Source of the DNA: Candidatus Heimdallarchaeota archaeon
GTDB taxonomy: Archaea > Asgardarchaeota > Heimdallarchaeia > Hodarchaeales > Hodarchaeaceae
Direction of reading: 5' to 3'
NCBI GenBank assembly: GCA_011364965.1
Contig: RDOB01000010.1
Span: 1-59,656, forward strand
DNA length: 59,656 nucleotides
The position numbers were made by a program, and so were the translations under genes. Numbering within the stretch: the stretch's first letter is position 1; every line of letters begins with the position of its first letter. Under the pieces are notes generated by a model that was not told the origin of the DNA, did no database searches, and was given only the letters and a program-made list of their open reading frames with translations. Positions 41,965 through 51,092 of this stretch are shown here, piece after piece.

Positions 41965-42593
41965 TTTTTCTCCTCCTGAGGTAAGCTTTTCATCCGTATT
42001 CTATAATCGAATACTGGAGTCTCTCGGTTGTAAAATTCTCGCTCTTCAGACCGAAGAGGTTCAGGCACATAAATTTTATCGGCCTTGATTTTTTCCTGTA
42101 AACGATGAATTCCAGCCCACATCGCTTCAGGACGGGGAGGACACCCTGGAACATATATATCTACTGGAATCACTTGATCTGTTCCTTCAAGTATCGTAGG
42201 GGCTTGCCAAAATGGTCCACCACTGATCGCACACTCTCCTGTTGCAAAAACCCACTTAGGCGCAGGCATTTGATCATAGACATCTCTTAAGCGAGAAGCA
42301 AATTTTACGGATACAGGGCCATTAATCCAAAGGACATCACAATGTCGAGGGCTAGCACGAGCAAGAATTCCAATTCGTTCTGTATCGTATCTGGAGGCCA
42401 TTGTTGCTGCCATTTCTATCGCGCAGCATTTCATTCCTAAAAACACAGGATATATACTACATCTTTGAGCCCAATTTCTTAACCAATTGATCATTGTTGC
42501 AACAAAGTTCCTACTTGTTGCTAAAACCACATTGGGCATTGGTTCATAAATTTCTAGCTTGCCAAGAGCATTTAAATCTTCTAATGACGCCAT
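41961..42593 (-). CDS. nuoB: Complex I-like subunit NuoB
   Basis: Subunit holding the terminal [4Fe-4S] cluster N2 that reduces quinone. The four ligands are visible: Cys56 and Cys57 (KCCAIE), Cys121 (GECAISGG) and Cys151 (PGCPPRPE). The length of 210 includes a C-terminal tail (EREFYNRETPVFDYRIRMK). It begins 3 bases after nuoA and overlaps nuoC. Confidence 0.96.
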   Translation of the reverse strand: MASLEDLNALGKLEIYEPMPNVVLATSRNFVATMINWLRNWAQRCSIYPVFLGMKCCAIEMAATMASRYDTERIGILARASPRHCDVLWINGPVSVKFASRLRDVYDQMPAPKWVFATGECAISGGPFWQAPTILEGTDQVIPVDIYVPGCPPRPEAMWAGIHRLQEKIKADKIYVPEPLRSEEREFYNRETPVFDYRIRMKSLPQEEKK

Positions 42594-42596
42594 TCT

Positions 42597-42965
42597 TCAC
42601 ACCCACGACATTGTTCCTTTTTTTATCCAGAAAAATAATCCAGTAAAGAGAAAACCAGCAAAGCCGCCCATCACAATCATCGTTGTATAAACTGGATCAA
42701 ATACTCGAAAAGCATAAGCCCAGAGTAAAAATAATATTGATAGAATGTCGAAAACTACGAAAACAATTGCAAATGTGAAGAATTGAACATTAAACTTGAC
42801 TTGAGCATCCCCGATCGGTTTTTCTCCACACTCATAAGTGGTCGAGGCACGTTTCAAGCGTGGGATATTTGGAGCCATTATATACTGAATAACTTTGATT
42901 GCGATTGGACTTGCTAACCCTGCGACTAGAAAGATCCCCAAATGAGTAATCTCAACATCATACAT
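42597..42965 (-). CDS. nuoA: Complex I-like subunit NuoA
   Basis: Small membrane subunit A (122 residues, three helices), first gene of the operon. TYECGEKPIGDAQVKFNVQFF near residues 44-64 with the loop Cys and the following helix FVVFDILSILFLLWAY are signatures. The ATG 42965 has only a weak upstream site. The promoter should lie in the 245 bases shared with the divergent radical-SAM gene; AT-rich candidates exist but none is clear. Confidence 0.94.
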   Translation of the reverse strand: MYDVEITHLGIFLVAGLASPIAIKVIQYIMAPNIPRLKRASTTYECGEKPIGDAQVKFNVQFFTFAIVFVVFDILSILFLLWAYAFRVFDPVYTTMIVMGGFAGFLFTGLFFWIKKGTMSWV

Positions 42966-43210
42966 ATTAATATCCCAACAAATAAGTTTAATGAAAGTAT
43001 CTGGTAAAATAGATCACTTACACATCATTTTACAATAATTAATATTAGACAACCCTCGCAAAAAAGGCTGATATTAATATTTTTTCTCATCAGCTTTAAC
43101 TAATATGTAGATAATGTAGTTATTTAGTAGTAACAATAGTGATTTGCTACTCAGTAAACATTGTATACGATATTATTTTTAATATGACTGATTATTTTTA
43201 GAATGATATT

Positions 43211-44662
43211 ATGGTAAAATCTCTATTTGTAATTCCCCCAACTGAAGAAGAAGAGGGAAATGCATCTACAAAATATCAATTAGGGTTTCTCAATTTTACC
43301 GCTCCTCCGTTAGGGCTTGCCTATATTGCTGCAGTTTTAGAAGAGCATGGTTTCTCTAAAATAAAAATATTGGATTGTCACGCGCTCAATTTTAGTGAAG
43401 ATGAATATAGAAGTTATATTAAACGATATCAACCAGACTTTTTAGGGATCCAATCGTTAACACCGAATTTTTTTGCTAGTTTGAGAGCAGCCAGAATTGC
43501 TAAAGAAGAAAAAGTACCAATTGTTGCTTTAGGAGGATATCATCCTACAGCTATGCCTGATGAATCGCTAGAACTTTCTAATGGAAACGTGGATATTGTA
43601 TTCAGGGGAGAAGCAGAATATTCGATATTAGAATTTTTGAATCTGTATGAAAAAGGAAAAAATTGGGAGAAAGTAAACGGAATATCATATAAAATTAATG
43701 GTGACATAATTCATAACCCAAATGCTCCGCTTATCAGAGATCTTGATAGTTTACCGCTTCCAGCTCGTCATCTTTTACCCATGGATAAGTACAAGATATT
43801 TGGTTCCGCATTCCCAGCAACCTCTATCATCACGAGTAGAGGATGCCCCTACGGGTGTGATTTTTGCAGTGTGTCAGCTTTTTATGGACAGAAGTGGCGC
43901 CCTAGGTCTCCAGAAAAGATAGCAGAGGAGATCCGATTTCTTAGGGAAGAGATGAATCTGAAAGCTACAGCATTTGTAGATGATCTCTTTTTTATCTCAA
44001 AAAAACGTGTAAAGCTACTATCACGTGAGCTATCGAAAATTAAAGATATTTATTGGGGTGCTACAACACGTGCAGATTCAGGAGACCTCGAATCACTGAA
44101 TTTAATGAGGCAAGCGGGCTGTCGACTAGTTTTTATAGGTGTGGAGTCTGGTAACCAACAAATACTCGATAATATTCATAAAGACACTACTATGATCCAA
44201 ATTGAGCATTATTTCGACAACATAAAAAAAGCTCGGATGGATTCACTTGCATCATTATCCTTTGGATTTCCAGGAGAAACAAAACAAACCATGGAGAGTA
44301 CTATTAATTGGGTGATCCATCGATTAAACCCTTCTTTGGCATTATTCACACTTGCAACCCCATATCCTGGAACTGATTTTTATCGCAAAATGATTGAGCA
44401 AAACAAAATTATAGAACACGATTATAGTAAATATAATCTATTCAATCCCATTATGGAATTATCTGGGATGTCAAGAGAAGAGATGAAAGACTTAACAAAA
44501 TCAGCGTACAAAAGATTCTATCTCAGACCAAGAAAGATTATTCAGAATACTGTTCGGGAACTTAGATATTCAATGGAAAGCTATGGGTTTCAACAATTTC
44601 TCTATAATGGACAAGTCTTTGCCAAAGGGATTATCAATTTAAGAATCTTAAGCTCGATGTAA
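43211..44662 (+). CDS. B12-binding-domain radical SAM protein
   Basis: Protein of 483 residues. The N-terminal about 150 residues form a cobalamin-binding Rossmann domain (APPLGLAYIAAVLEEHG, DFLGIQSLTPN, VALGGYHPTAMPDE). The radical SAM domain begins near residue 205 with SRGCPYGCDFCSV, whose three Cys bind the [4Fe-4S] cluster, and continues with TRADSGDLESL and FIGVESGNQQILDN. Members include BchE-like cyclases, methyltransferases and lipid or tetrapyrrole modifiers. The substrate is unknown. It is transcribed divergently from the nuo operon and is apparently monocistronic. Base use looks like its neighbours. Confidence 0.9.
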   Translation: MVKSLFVIPPTEEEEGNASTKYQLGFLNFTAPPLGLAYIAAVLEEHGFSKIKILDCHALNFSEDEYRSYIKRYQPDFLGIQSLTPNFFASLRAARIAKEEKVPIVALGGYHPTAMPDESLELSNGNVDIVFRGEAEYSILEFLNLYEKGKNWEKVNGISYKINGDIIHNPNAPLIRDLDSLPLPARHLLPMDKYKIFGSAFPATSIITSRGCPYGCDFCSVSAFYGQKWRPRSPEKIAEEIRFLREEMNLKATAFVDDLFFISKKRVKLLSRELSKIKDIYWGATTRADSGDLESLNLMRQAGCRLVFIGVESGNQQILDNIHKDTTMIQIEHYFDNIKKARMDSLASLSFGFPGETKQTMESTINWVIHRLNPSLALFTLATPYPGTDFYRKMIEQNKIIEHDYSKYNLFNPIMELSGMSREEMKDLTKSAYKRFYLRPRKIIQNTVRELRYSMESYGFQQFLYNGQVFAKGIINLRILSSM

Positions 44663-44804
44663 GACTGATAATTTTTGCATAATAAACAAGAAATAACGAA
44701 ATAAAAACCCCCTATCTGTGCGTTATATAGCTTTAGTCAATGAGCAATAGTTAAATAGGTAAAGTACAATTATTACCCGATTCATCCTATTCTGATATCT
44801 TCAT

Positions 44805-45449
44805 TTGCTAATTTCTGACAAAAAAAACAGAGTGGGTACAACTGAAGGTGTATGGGTACAAGTGAAGGAACTGGAAGAATATATTCTAAAAGCAAAAGCC
44901 CTAAAACAACAAAGAGAATATAAAAAAGCTATTGAATTATTGAACAAAGCTCATGAGATGGGAGTAAAAAATAACGCTGTTGAAGACCTAGTGGATGTGC
45001 ATAACCAATTAATTCTGCTTCATTATCAAAATAATGACCCAGAGAGGTTTCAGAAGTCGTTTAATTTTGCTCGAACTTTAGCTCTCAAAATTAATTATAA
45101 TAGGGGCCTAGTTGAGGCATATATGAATAAAGCATGGATCGAAACCGATAACCAGAACTTTATAGAAGCAATTACCCATGCTACCCAAGCTTTGTCTATC
45201 GATGAAATTTTAGAAAATGCAAATGCGTTCACAACTGCTTTGTACATTATATCGGAAGCTAACTACAAAGCAGGTGATTTTAAAATGGGAGAGAAGTACA
45301 AAAAGTTATACCAACAGAAGCTAATGGAATTAACAACTACAGAAGAAGAGATGCTGCGAAGTATTCAAGGTCTTGGCGAGGGAATAACAAAAGAAGAAGA
45401 CCTTGACGCACGAGTTCGACAAGCCTTAGAGGAATTGGATTCCTTCTAA
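44805..45449 (+). CDS. TPR-like helical repeat protein
   Basis: Protein of 214 residues composed of helical hairpins with TPR character: KALKQQREYKKAIELLNKAHEMG at about 31-53, VDVHNQLILLHYQNNDPERFQKSF at about 63-86, YMNKAWIETDNQNFIEAITHATQALS at about 105-130, and ALYIISEANYKAGDFKMGEKY at about 143-163. It likely serves as a protein-interaction scaffold; the partner is unknown. TTG 44805 is the listed start, but a GTG at 44847 is possible. A TATA-like GTTATATAG lies upstream near 44720. Confidence 0.72.
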   Translation: MLISDKKNRVGTTEGVWVQVKELEEYILKAKALKQQREYKKAIELLNKAHEMGVKNNAVEDLVDVHNQLILLHYQNNDPERFQKSFNFARTLALKINYNRGLVEAYMNKAWIETDNQNFIEAITHATQALSIDEILENANAFTTALYIISEANYKAGDFKMGEKYKKLYQQKLMELTTTEEEMLRSIQGLGEGITKEEDLDARVRQALEELDSF

Positions 45450-45563
45450 GTTCCACGCTTTCTTCTATTAACCGTTTGATAATCAAAATACATTAATCCT
45501 GTACAAATTACTCTATTATCAATTGTAAATTGTATGAATCCCCTCTCTTTTCAGGTTTTTTAA

Positions 45564-46739
45564 ATGATAATGACTTCTCAGATCTTTCCTCAATCAGAAA
45601 TCAAACAACGTCTTCAGGAACTACAATCAAATCTTCAATCAAGACAAATTGATGGCGCCCTCCTATTGTCTACCCCAGAATTGTATTATTATTCAGGCTT
45701 TGGAACAGATGGAATTCTCTATATCCCAGCAGAGGGTAATCCTACTCATTTCATTAAAAGGAACCTAAATTTGGGAAAAGAAATCTCTATGATTGAAGAT
45801 ATTCGACTCCTTGTTAAATTTTCAGATTTATTCGATATTCTGGAGGATTTTAAAACTTCAAAGCTAGCCATTGAAGCAGATATCCTTCCTTTTTCCCTAG
45901 TGAATCGAATTGTTTTAAAGAATTATGAAATAATTGATGGAAGCCAATTATTCCGTGAGATTAGATCAAAGAAAAGCGAATTTGAAATTAAGCTATTAGA
46001 AACTGCAGCAAAGCTAGTTGATGACTCCTTTGAATATTGTTGTGAGATTGCTAAACCTGAGACTAGAGAAATTGAACTTGCAGCAAACTTGGATAGTTGG
46101 TTATTGAAAAATGGACACAATGGATTTATAACAACTAGATCTTTTAATTCAGCGTTGTTAAATTATTCCTATGTTATCTCTAGCTATTCATCAGTTCTTA
46201 ATATCCGTTTTACTCCAATTTCTGGTTATGGCTTATCAACAAAATACCCCTATGGTCCATCATCTCAAAAATTAGGAACTAGACCTTTTTTTGTAGATAC
46301 CTGTGGTAACTATCAAGGGTACATTTCTGATACAACACGGAGTTTTATTTGCGGAAAATTTGATGAGATCACAATGAATCAAATACATTCTCTTCAAGAA
46401 ATCAAAAAATTCATAGTAAAGAACTTAAAACCTGGAAAAAACGCAGGAGAACTATATATAGAAGTATTTAAACTAGCAGAGGAATTAGAAATACTTGATC
46501 AGTTTATGGGATCGAGAAATGACCATTCAGTTTTTCTTGGACATGGAGTAGGCCTTGAATTAGATGAACTCCCTGTTATTTATGCGAAGGGTCCAATTCT
46601 CGAGAAAGGGAATGTAATTGCATGTGAACCCAAATTCTACGTTGAAAATCAGAAAGTATTAGGGATAGAAGACACCATAGCAATTAAAGAAACCCAAGCA
46701 GATATATTATCAAAAGCACCTGATTTTTTCGAGATCTAA
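45564..46739 (+). CDS. M24-family peptidase (Xaa-Pro aminopeptidase-like)
   Basis: Two-domain protein of 391 residues. The N-terminal creatinase-like domain (about 1-130) starts RLQELQSNLQSRQIDGALL. The C-terminal pita-bread domain carries all five metal ligands: VDTCGNYQGYISDTTRS (two Asp near residues 245 and 256), GHGVG (His near residue 327), ACEPKFYV (Glu) and GIEDTIAI (Glu). It should release an N-terminal residue from peptides, often next to proline. It precedes the MFS gene by 13 bases, so the two may be cotranscribed for peptide or amino-acid use. Confidence 0.88.
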   Translation: MIMTSQIFPQSEIKQRLQELQSNLQSRQIDGALLLSTPELYYYSGFGTDGILYIPAEGNPTHFIKRNLNLGKEISMIEDIRLLVKFSDLFDILEDFKTSKLAIEADILPFSLVNRIVLKNYEIIDGSQLFREIRSKKSEFEIKLLETAAKLVDDSFEYCCEIAKPETREIELAANLDSWLLKNGHNGFITTRSFNSALLNYSYVISSYSSVLNIRFTPISGYGLSTKYPYGPSSQKLGTRPFFVDTCGNYQGYISDTTRSFICGKFDEITMNQIHSLQEIKKFIVKNLKPGKNAGELYIEVFKLAEELEILDQFMGSRNDHSVFLGHGVGLELDELPVIYAKGPILEKGNVIACEPKFYVENQKVLGIEDTIAIKETQADILSKAPDFFEI

Positions 46740-46752
46740 GATGTGAAAAATA

Positions 46753-48030
46753 ATGGGTACATCCTCCTCTTCTCTAAAATCAATTTTTTTAGATTTATAT
46801 ATAAAACCTGTTCTATTATCCATAGCTTTCTACCAGATAATTGCTACAGGTACCTTTACAGCTCAGCAGATTCTTCTAGCAGCCTATTTAGATGAATTAG
46901 GTTATTTAGAGAATTATAGCATATTAAGTGGGTTGATCTTATCGATCTTCTTTGTTTTCTGGTTTTTTTTAGGTCCGCTTTGTGGTACTCTAAGTGACAA
47001 ACATGGAAGAAAATCACTCTTAATGAGCTCAAATCTAATTTCTGCCATAAGTTTTACTGGATTTGTTCTCTCCCCTCACCCCCTAACTCTCTTTTTTATG
47101 AATGCTTTACTTGGGATCGGAGTTTCACTTCGAATAGGTTCTATAGTAGCAATATGGGTACAAAAAACTCCAAAAGAAAGAATAGGAGAATCAATGGCTT
47201 ATATCAATATAATTATTGGGATTGGAGGAATTGGAGCAACACTAGCAGCGTTTTATCTTTGGGCTTCTATTAAAGAATTATCTTTTATGGTATTTGCAGT
47301 ACTTTTAGTAATATCAGTGCTTCCTGTAATATTCATTAAAGATGATGGTGAATATTCTCCCTTTACTTTATCTGAAACATTTAATTCGATTAAAAATGGA
47401 ATTCAGAATATAATCAACGATAATTTCTTTTTTTCTAAATCCATAATTCAAATATCAATTCATTGGATTGCCTTTTCTGTCATAATATCATTTGGAACTT
47501 TCCTTATACCGATTCTAGAACGAATAATAGAGGAAATTCCAGACTCCATTATAATTCCGCCATTTAATGGAATTTTCTTGGTAATCGGAGTCTCATTAGC
47601 TATTTTAGGAGGTTTAATTACTTGGGGACGGATCTCTGATAGTTGGGGTATTAAACCTGTATTGATTATTGGCTTTTTAGGAACTGGAGCATTAGTTATT
47701 GTTCTATTTCTAGTCTTTGAGTTGAATTTTGTGAGTTTATTGATTGAAGGATTTGCTAAAAATGATTTAATATGTTGGATAATTACTATATTAATACTTA
47801 TCTCTCTTTTTGCTGCAATATCAATAACCTCAACTCCAATGAGTTGGATCATACATTTAGTTGGAAATGACAACGTTGCGAAAGCTATGTCTTTGCGAAT
47901 GGCCTTCATTGGTCTGGGTACTATCATAGGTACGGCAATCGGAGGATTCATACTTGTTAACTCGGGCTTTAATGGCCTACTATTTGTCATTTTACTGTTT
48001 GTCTTGCTATCTAGCATTATATTAATTTGA
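46753..48030 (+). CDS. MFS transporter
   Basis: Membrane protein of 425 residues with about 12 hydrophobic helices. The loop between helices 2 and 3 has GTLSDKHGRKSLL (about residues 77-89), the classic major-facilitator signature, and a second such loop, GRISDSWGIKPVL, lies near residue 295. The substrate is unknown; position behind an M24 peptidase and before a phosphoribosyltransferase suggests uptake or efflux of a small metabolite. It ends 10 bases before the next gene, without a clear ribosome-binding site between. Confidence 0.88.
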   Translation: MGTSSSSLKSIFLDLYIKPVLLSIAFYQIIATGTFTAQQILLAAYLDELGYLENYSILSGLILSIFFVFWFFLGPLCGTLSDKHGRKSLLMSSNLISAISFTGFVLSPHPLTLFFMNALLGIGVSLRIGSIVAIWVQKTPKERIGESMAYINIIIGIGGIGATLAAFYLWASIKELSFMVFAVLLVISVLPVIFIKDDGEYSPFTLSETFNSIKNGIQNIINDNFFFSKSIIQISIHWIAFSVIISFGTFLIPILERIIEEIPDSIIIPPFNGIFLVIGVSLAILGGLITWGRISDSWGIKPVLIIGFLGTGALVIVLFLVFELNFVSLLIEGFAKNDLICWIITILILISLFAAISITSTPMSWIIHLVGNDNVAKAMSLRMAFIGLGTIIGTAIGGFILVNSGFNGLLFVILLFVLLSSIILI

Positions 48031-48040
48031 AAAAAACCAA

Positions 48041-48661
48041 ATGAATCAAAATATATGGGATTTTTATATGAAATATAATGAAATTCTAGTGGAAGCTCTT
48101 GATGGAAAACCTCTGTATACCATTAACAAATATAAATTCATTCTAAATCCATTAACTGAACAGGTTCCAGCGACTTCCTCAAACCTATTAATGTCAGCCG
48201 CTGAAGCTTTTGTTAGACACATGAATATTACTGAATATGATAAATTATTAACAGAGGAAGATAAGGGAGGAATTTTGGTTGCTGCGGTGTCTTTACTTAC
48301 TAAACTTCCATTTGGTATGGCAAGATGGTATCCGAATACTCTGGCTAATCAAATAAGTTCTATCTTCACTTGTGAATATTTATCCCAGGGGGAGCTTTAT
48401 ATTTGTGGGATCGAATCAAAGGACCGTGTGTGTATAATTGACGACATTATTAGTACAGGTGGTACAATGATTGGCATGATTAAAGCTCTAAGAAAACTAG
48501 GGGCAATCATTCAAGATATTATAGTCTTAGGAGAAAAAGTAGAATACAACGGAGTAGAGAGGGTCTTTCAAGAAACTGGAATAAGAATTAAAACAATTTT
48601 TGAGATTTCAATAGCAGGAGAGGTATCTGAGGTATTGAATAAAGATATCCATTCAGAATAA
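48041..48661 (+). CDS. Purine phosphoribosyltransferase (archaeal Hpt/Apt-like)
   Basis: Type I phosphoribosyltransferase of 206 residues. The PRPP motif VCIIDDIISTGGT is at about residues 130-142. FILNPLTEQVPA near the N-terminus and QISSIFTCEYLSQGELYI before the motif match the archaeal hypoxanthine/guanine or adenine phosphoribosyltransferase group. It salvages a purine base using PRPP. The exact base cannot be read. It lies between the MFS gene and the phosphohexomutase gene, 10 and 17 bases away, so the four genes from 45564 probably form one transcript. Confidence 0.8.
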   Translation: MNQNIWDFYMKYNEILVEALDGKPLYTINKYKFILNPLTEQVPATSSNLLMSAAEAFVRHMNITEYDKLLTEEDKGGILVAAVSLLTKLPFGMARWYPNTLANQISSIFTCEYLSQGELYICGIESKDRVCIIDDIISTGGTMIGMIKALRKLGAIIQDIIVLGEKVEYNGVERVFQETGIRIKTIFEISIAGEVSEVLNKDIHSE

Positions 48662-48678
48662 CTTAACGTGGTATATCA

Positions 48679-50076
48679 ATGCATAATAAGGAAAAATGGT
48701 TTGGTAGCTCTGGAATTCGGGGTTCTTTTGACATTATTTCACCAGAATTTAGTCTAAAATTAGGATTAGCATTTAGCAAGATGTTTGACAATCCAAAAGC
48801 TGTTTATATTGGTTCTGATATTCGTTCTACTTCTCAAATATTGGTATCAGCCTTCGTGGCTGGATATACTACTAGATCAGGTCCTGTAAACTCCATCGGA
48901 TTATGTCCTACTCCAGTGCTCTCTTATCTCTCTGCAATTCAAGACGTATTAGGCGTAATGATAACTGCTTCTCATAATCCGCCTTCAAACAATGGGTTCA
49001 AATTTTTTCTTAAAGGAGCAGAATGTAGTTCAGATTTTGAAAACAAGGTAGAAATGGAGCTGCAAAAATTTCAGAATGAATCGGTTTATCTTACTGCTAA
49101 TTGGCTGGACTCACAAGAAATAAAATATCAGTCAAATAAATTTCCAATTGAACGTTATATTGACTATTTATTGTCGAAAGTTGCTGTTCATTCCTATAAA
49201 GGAAATGTTATTCTAGATTGTGCAAATAATGTTCCCAACCTTGTATCTCCATATGCTATTCGGAGAATTTGTACATCAGATGATCAAGTTATTCTTTTAA
49301 ATGAAACGCTCGATTTTAACTTCCCCGGAAGGCCTAGCGAGCCTACTTCCCAAAATCTTGAAGTATTGAAACGACATGTGAAGGAGATGGACAGTGAAAA
49401 TGTAATTGGTATAGCTCATGATGGCGATGGCGATCGCTTTGCTATTATTGATGAGCATGGGGATTTTATTGATTCAACAGCAGTTATAAATTTCTTTATT
49501 GATCATTTAAATTATACAAATCCTAATAAAAGGAAAATAATCTTAACTAGTGACTGTTCCAAACAAGCTTTTGATATTGCAAGGGAAAAAGGTGCAAAAG
49601 TTATCACAAGTGAAATAGGGAGAAATCGCGATTTCGTACATGATGATAATGTTCTATTTCTAGCGGAACCAAATAAACTCCTTTTCCCCGAACTTGGTAA
49701 ATGGATTGATGGTTTCTATCCAGTACTGAAACTAATTGAATATTGCCGGAATGAACCGATTTCAAAGGTTATGAAGAAATATAAGATGAGAAAAATAATG
49801 CGAAAAGCATTTAAATTCCCTATTGAAGAAAAAGCACGAATTGAAGGGCAAATTCAGAGTCTAACTGAACATTGGAGTAAAAAAATATCCAAAGTGGTCT
49901 TTTTTGATGGATTGAAGCTCTATTTCAAAGATAATTCAAACCTCCTCATTCGATTTTCAGGTACAGAGCCCAAAATTAAAGTTTACTTTGAATCAGATTC
50001 TGAGAATTCAAATGAAATATTACTCCAAAAGATTCAAAAAGAACTACATTTGACATCTAAAGGAATTGATTGTTAA
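48679..50076 (+). CDS. Phosphoglucomutase/phosphomannomutase family protein
   Basis: Alpha-D-phosphohexomutase of 465 residues. The phosphoserine loop TASHNPPSNNG is at residues 96-106 (Ser98), the Mg loop HDGDGDRFA lies near residue 250, and the phosphate-binding RFSGTEPKIKVY near residue 433. The start FGSSGIRGSFD is typical of the archaeal GlmM/ManB type. It converts hexose-6-phosphate (glucosamine, mannose or glucose) to hexose-1-phosphate for glycans. The sugar-binding loop does not read clearly, so specificity is open. Confidence 0.92.
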   Translation: MHNKEKWFGSSGIRGSFDIISPEFSLKLGLAFSKMFDNPKAVYIGSDIRSTSQILVSAFVAGYTTRSGPVNSIGLCPTPVLSYLSAIQDVLGVMITASHNPPSNNGFKFFLKGAECSSDFENKVEMELQKFQNESVYLTANWLDSQEIKYQSNKFPIERYIDYLLSKVAVHSYKGNVILDCANNVPNLVSPYAIRRICTSDDQVILLNETLDFNFPGRPSEPTSQNLEVLKRHVKEMDSENVIGIAHDGDGDRFAIIDEHGDFIDSTAVINFFIDHLNYTNPNKRKIILTSDCSKQAFDIAREKGAKVITSEIGRNRDFVHDDNVLFLAEPNKLLFPELGKWIDGFYPVLKLIEYCRNEPISKVMKKYKMRKIMRKAFKFPIEEKARIEGQIQSLTEHWSKKISKVVFFDGLKLYFKDNSNLLIRFSGTEPKIKVYFESDSENSNEILLQKIQKELHLTSKGIDC

Positions 50077-50103
50077 TTTTGGTTTCAAAATTTTCTGAGA
50101 TTC

Positions 50104-50135
50104 TTAAGTACGCTGAAATCAGTTTATGTACTTAA
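50104..50135. terminator. Inverted repeat between convergent genes
   Basis: TTAAGTAC (50104-50111) and GTACTTAA (50128-50135) form an 8-bp inverted repeat with a 16-base loop, between the convergent phosphohexomutase and nucleoside phosphorylase genes. There is no strong T-run on either side, so it is only a possible terminator or message-end structure. Confidence 0.3.
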
Positions 50136-50162
50136 TGAAGAGATAAATAAACCCTTTTCAAC

Positions 50163-50897
50163 TTAGAAATTCTCAATCGTATGTATAGCACATTTGATCA
50201 TGCTATCGGTCCCATTGTCAAACAAAATTTTATTTTCTTTGACTCGATCTCCGATGTTTTGAGACCCATCAGCTAAATTTCCGTCAACAACAAGAATTGT
50301 TCCAACTTTTAGTCTTTTTACTGTTCCAAAAGTGAATAGAAGAGAAGATTCCATCTCTACAGAATTTGCGCCCGCATTTGCCCAGATTTTGTAGTAATTA
50401 GGATCTGGATTATAAAATACATCTGAAGTCCAGACAATTCCAGGGTAGTATGTGAATCCTTGAGAATCAGCTGATTTACATAATGCTAAGAATATTTCGG
50501 GGCTAGCTGCTGCAGGAAATTCAATTGGAGCTAAACTTAAAGAAGTCCTTTCATCTCTTATTGCAGCATATGGTATTATAACATCCCCAACTTTTATCCC
50601 AGATTGTAGCGCTCCACAAGACCCAATCCGAATTAAAATTTTTCCACCTGCTTGGTATACTTCTTCAAGTACTATTCCAGTTGAGGGACAACCCATTCCT
50701 GTAGTTATTATGGATACTGGAACTTGCTTATCTGGAGTATAACCGTTATAGGTAATTAATCCTCGGTTTTCAGCAACTTTTTCTGCATCTGTAAGATAAT
50801 TTGCTATTTTTACGACACGATCGGGATTTCCACATAAGAAACATTTCTTATTGACTTCTGATAATCGGATATGTGACTGTATTGGCTTTTCTTCCAT
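50163..50897 (-). CDS. Nucleoside phosphorylase (uridine/purine, PNP_UDP_1 family)
   Basis: Nucleoside phosphorylase of 244 residues that splits nucleosides with phosphate into base and ribose-1-phosphate. CGNPDRVVKIA near the N-terminus, ITTGMGCPSTGIVLEE near residue 65, RIGSCGALQSGIKVGD near residue 90, and NSVEMESSLLF near residue 185 are the family blocks in order. The ending DGNLADGSQN suggests the uridine-phosphorylase-like group. It stands alone on the minus strand; together with the phosphoribosyltransferase nearby it suggests nucleoside salvage. Confidence 0.88.
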   Translation of the reverse strand: MEEKPIQSHIRLSEVNKKCFLCGNPDRVVKIANYLTDAEKVAENRGLITYNGYTPDKQVPVSIITTGMGCPSTGIVLEEVYQAGGKILIRIGSCGALQSGIKVGDVIIPYAAIRDERTSLSLAPIEFPAAASPEIFLALCKSADSQGFTYYPGIVWTSDVFYNPDPNYYKIWANAGANSVEMESSLLFTFGTVKRLKVGTILVVDGNLADGSQNIGDRVKENKILFDNGTDSMIKCAIHTIENF

Positions 50898-51092
50898 TTT
50901 TTACACCTATTCAAAGGAATTGGAGGAGGATAATCAGTGAAAAATTTAATTTTTTATTGAATGAATAGACCCTCAGTGTTTCAGTTAATAAATTTGTGTT
51001 GATCAAGATATAGTATCTACCATTCAATCGTTAATTCTTTTTAAAAACGCAGAATTGATAAAGGAGGGAGAAAAAATAATAGAGGAGTGAAG

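Noticed and set aside
47460..48017. 185-residue minus-strand frame
   Set aside because: Lies fully within and antisense to the MFS transporter gene; no motif and a Lys/Ile/Pro-rich composition typical of shadows.
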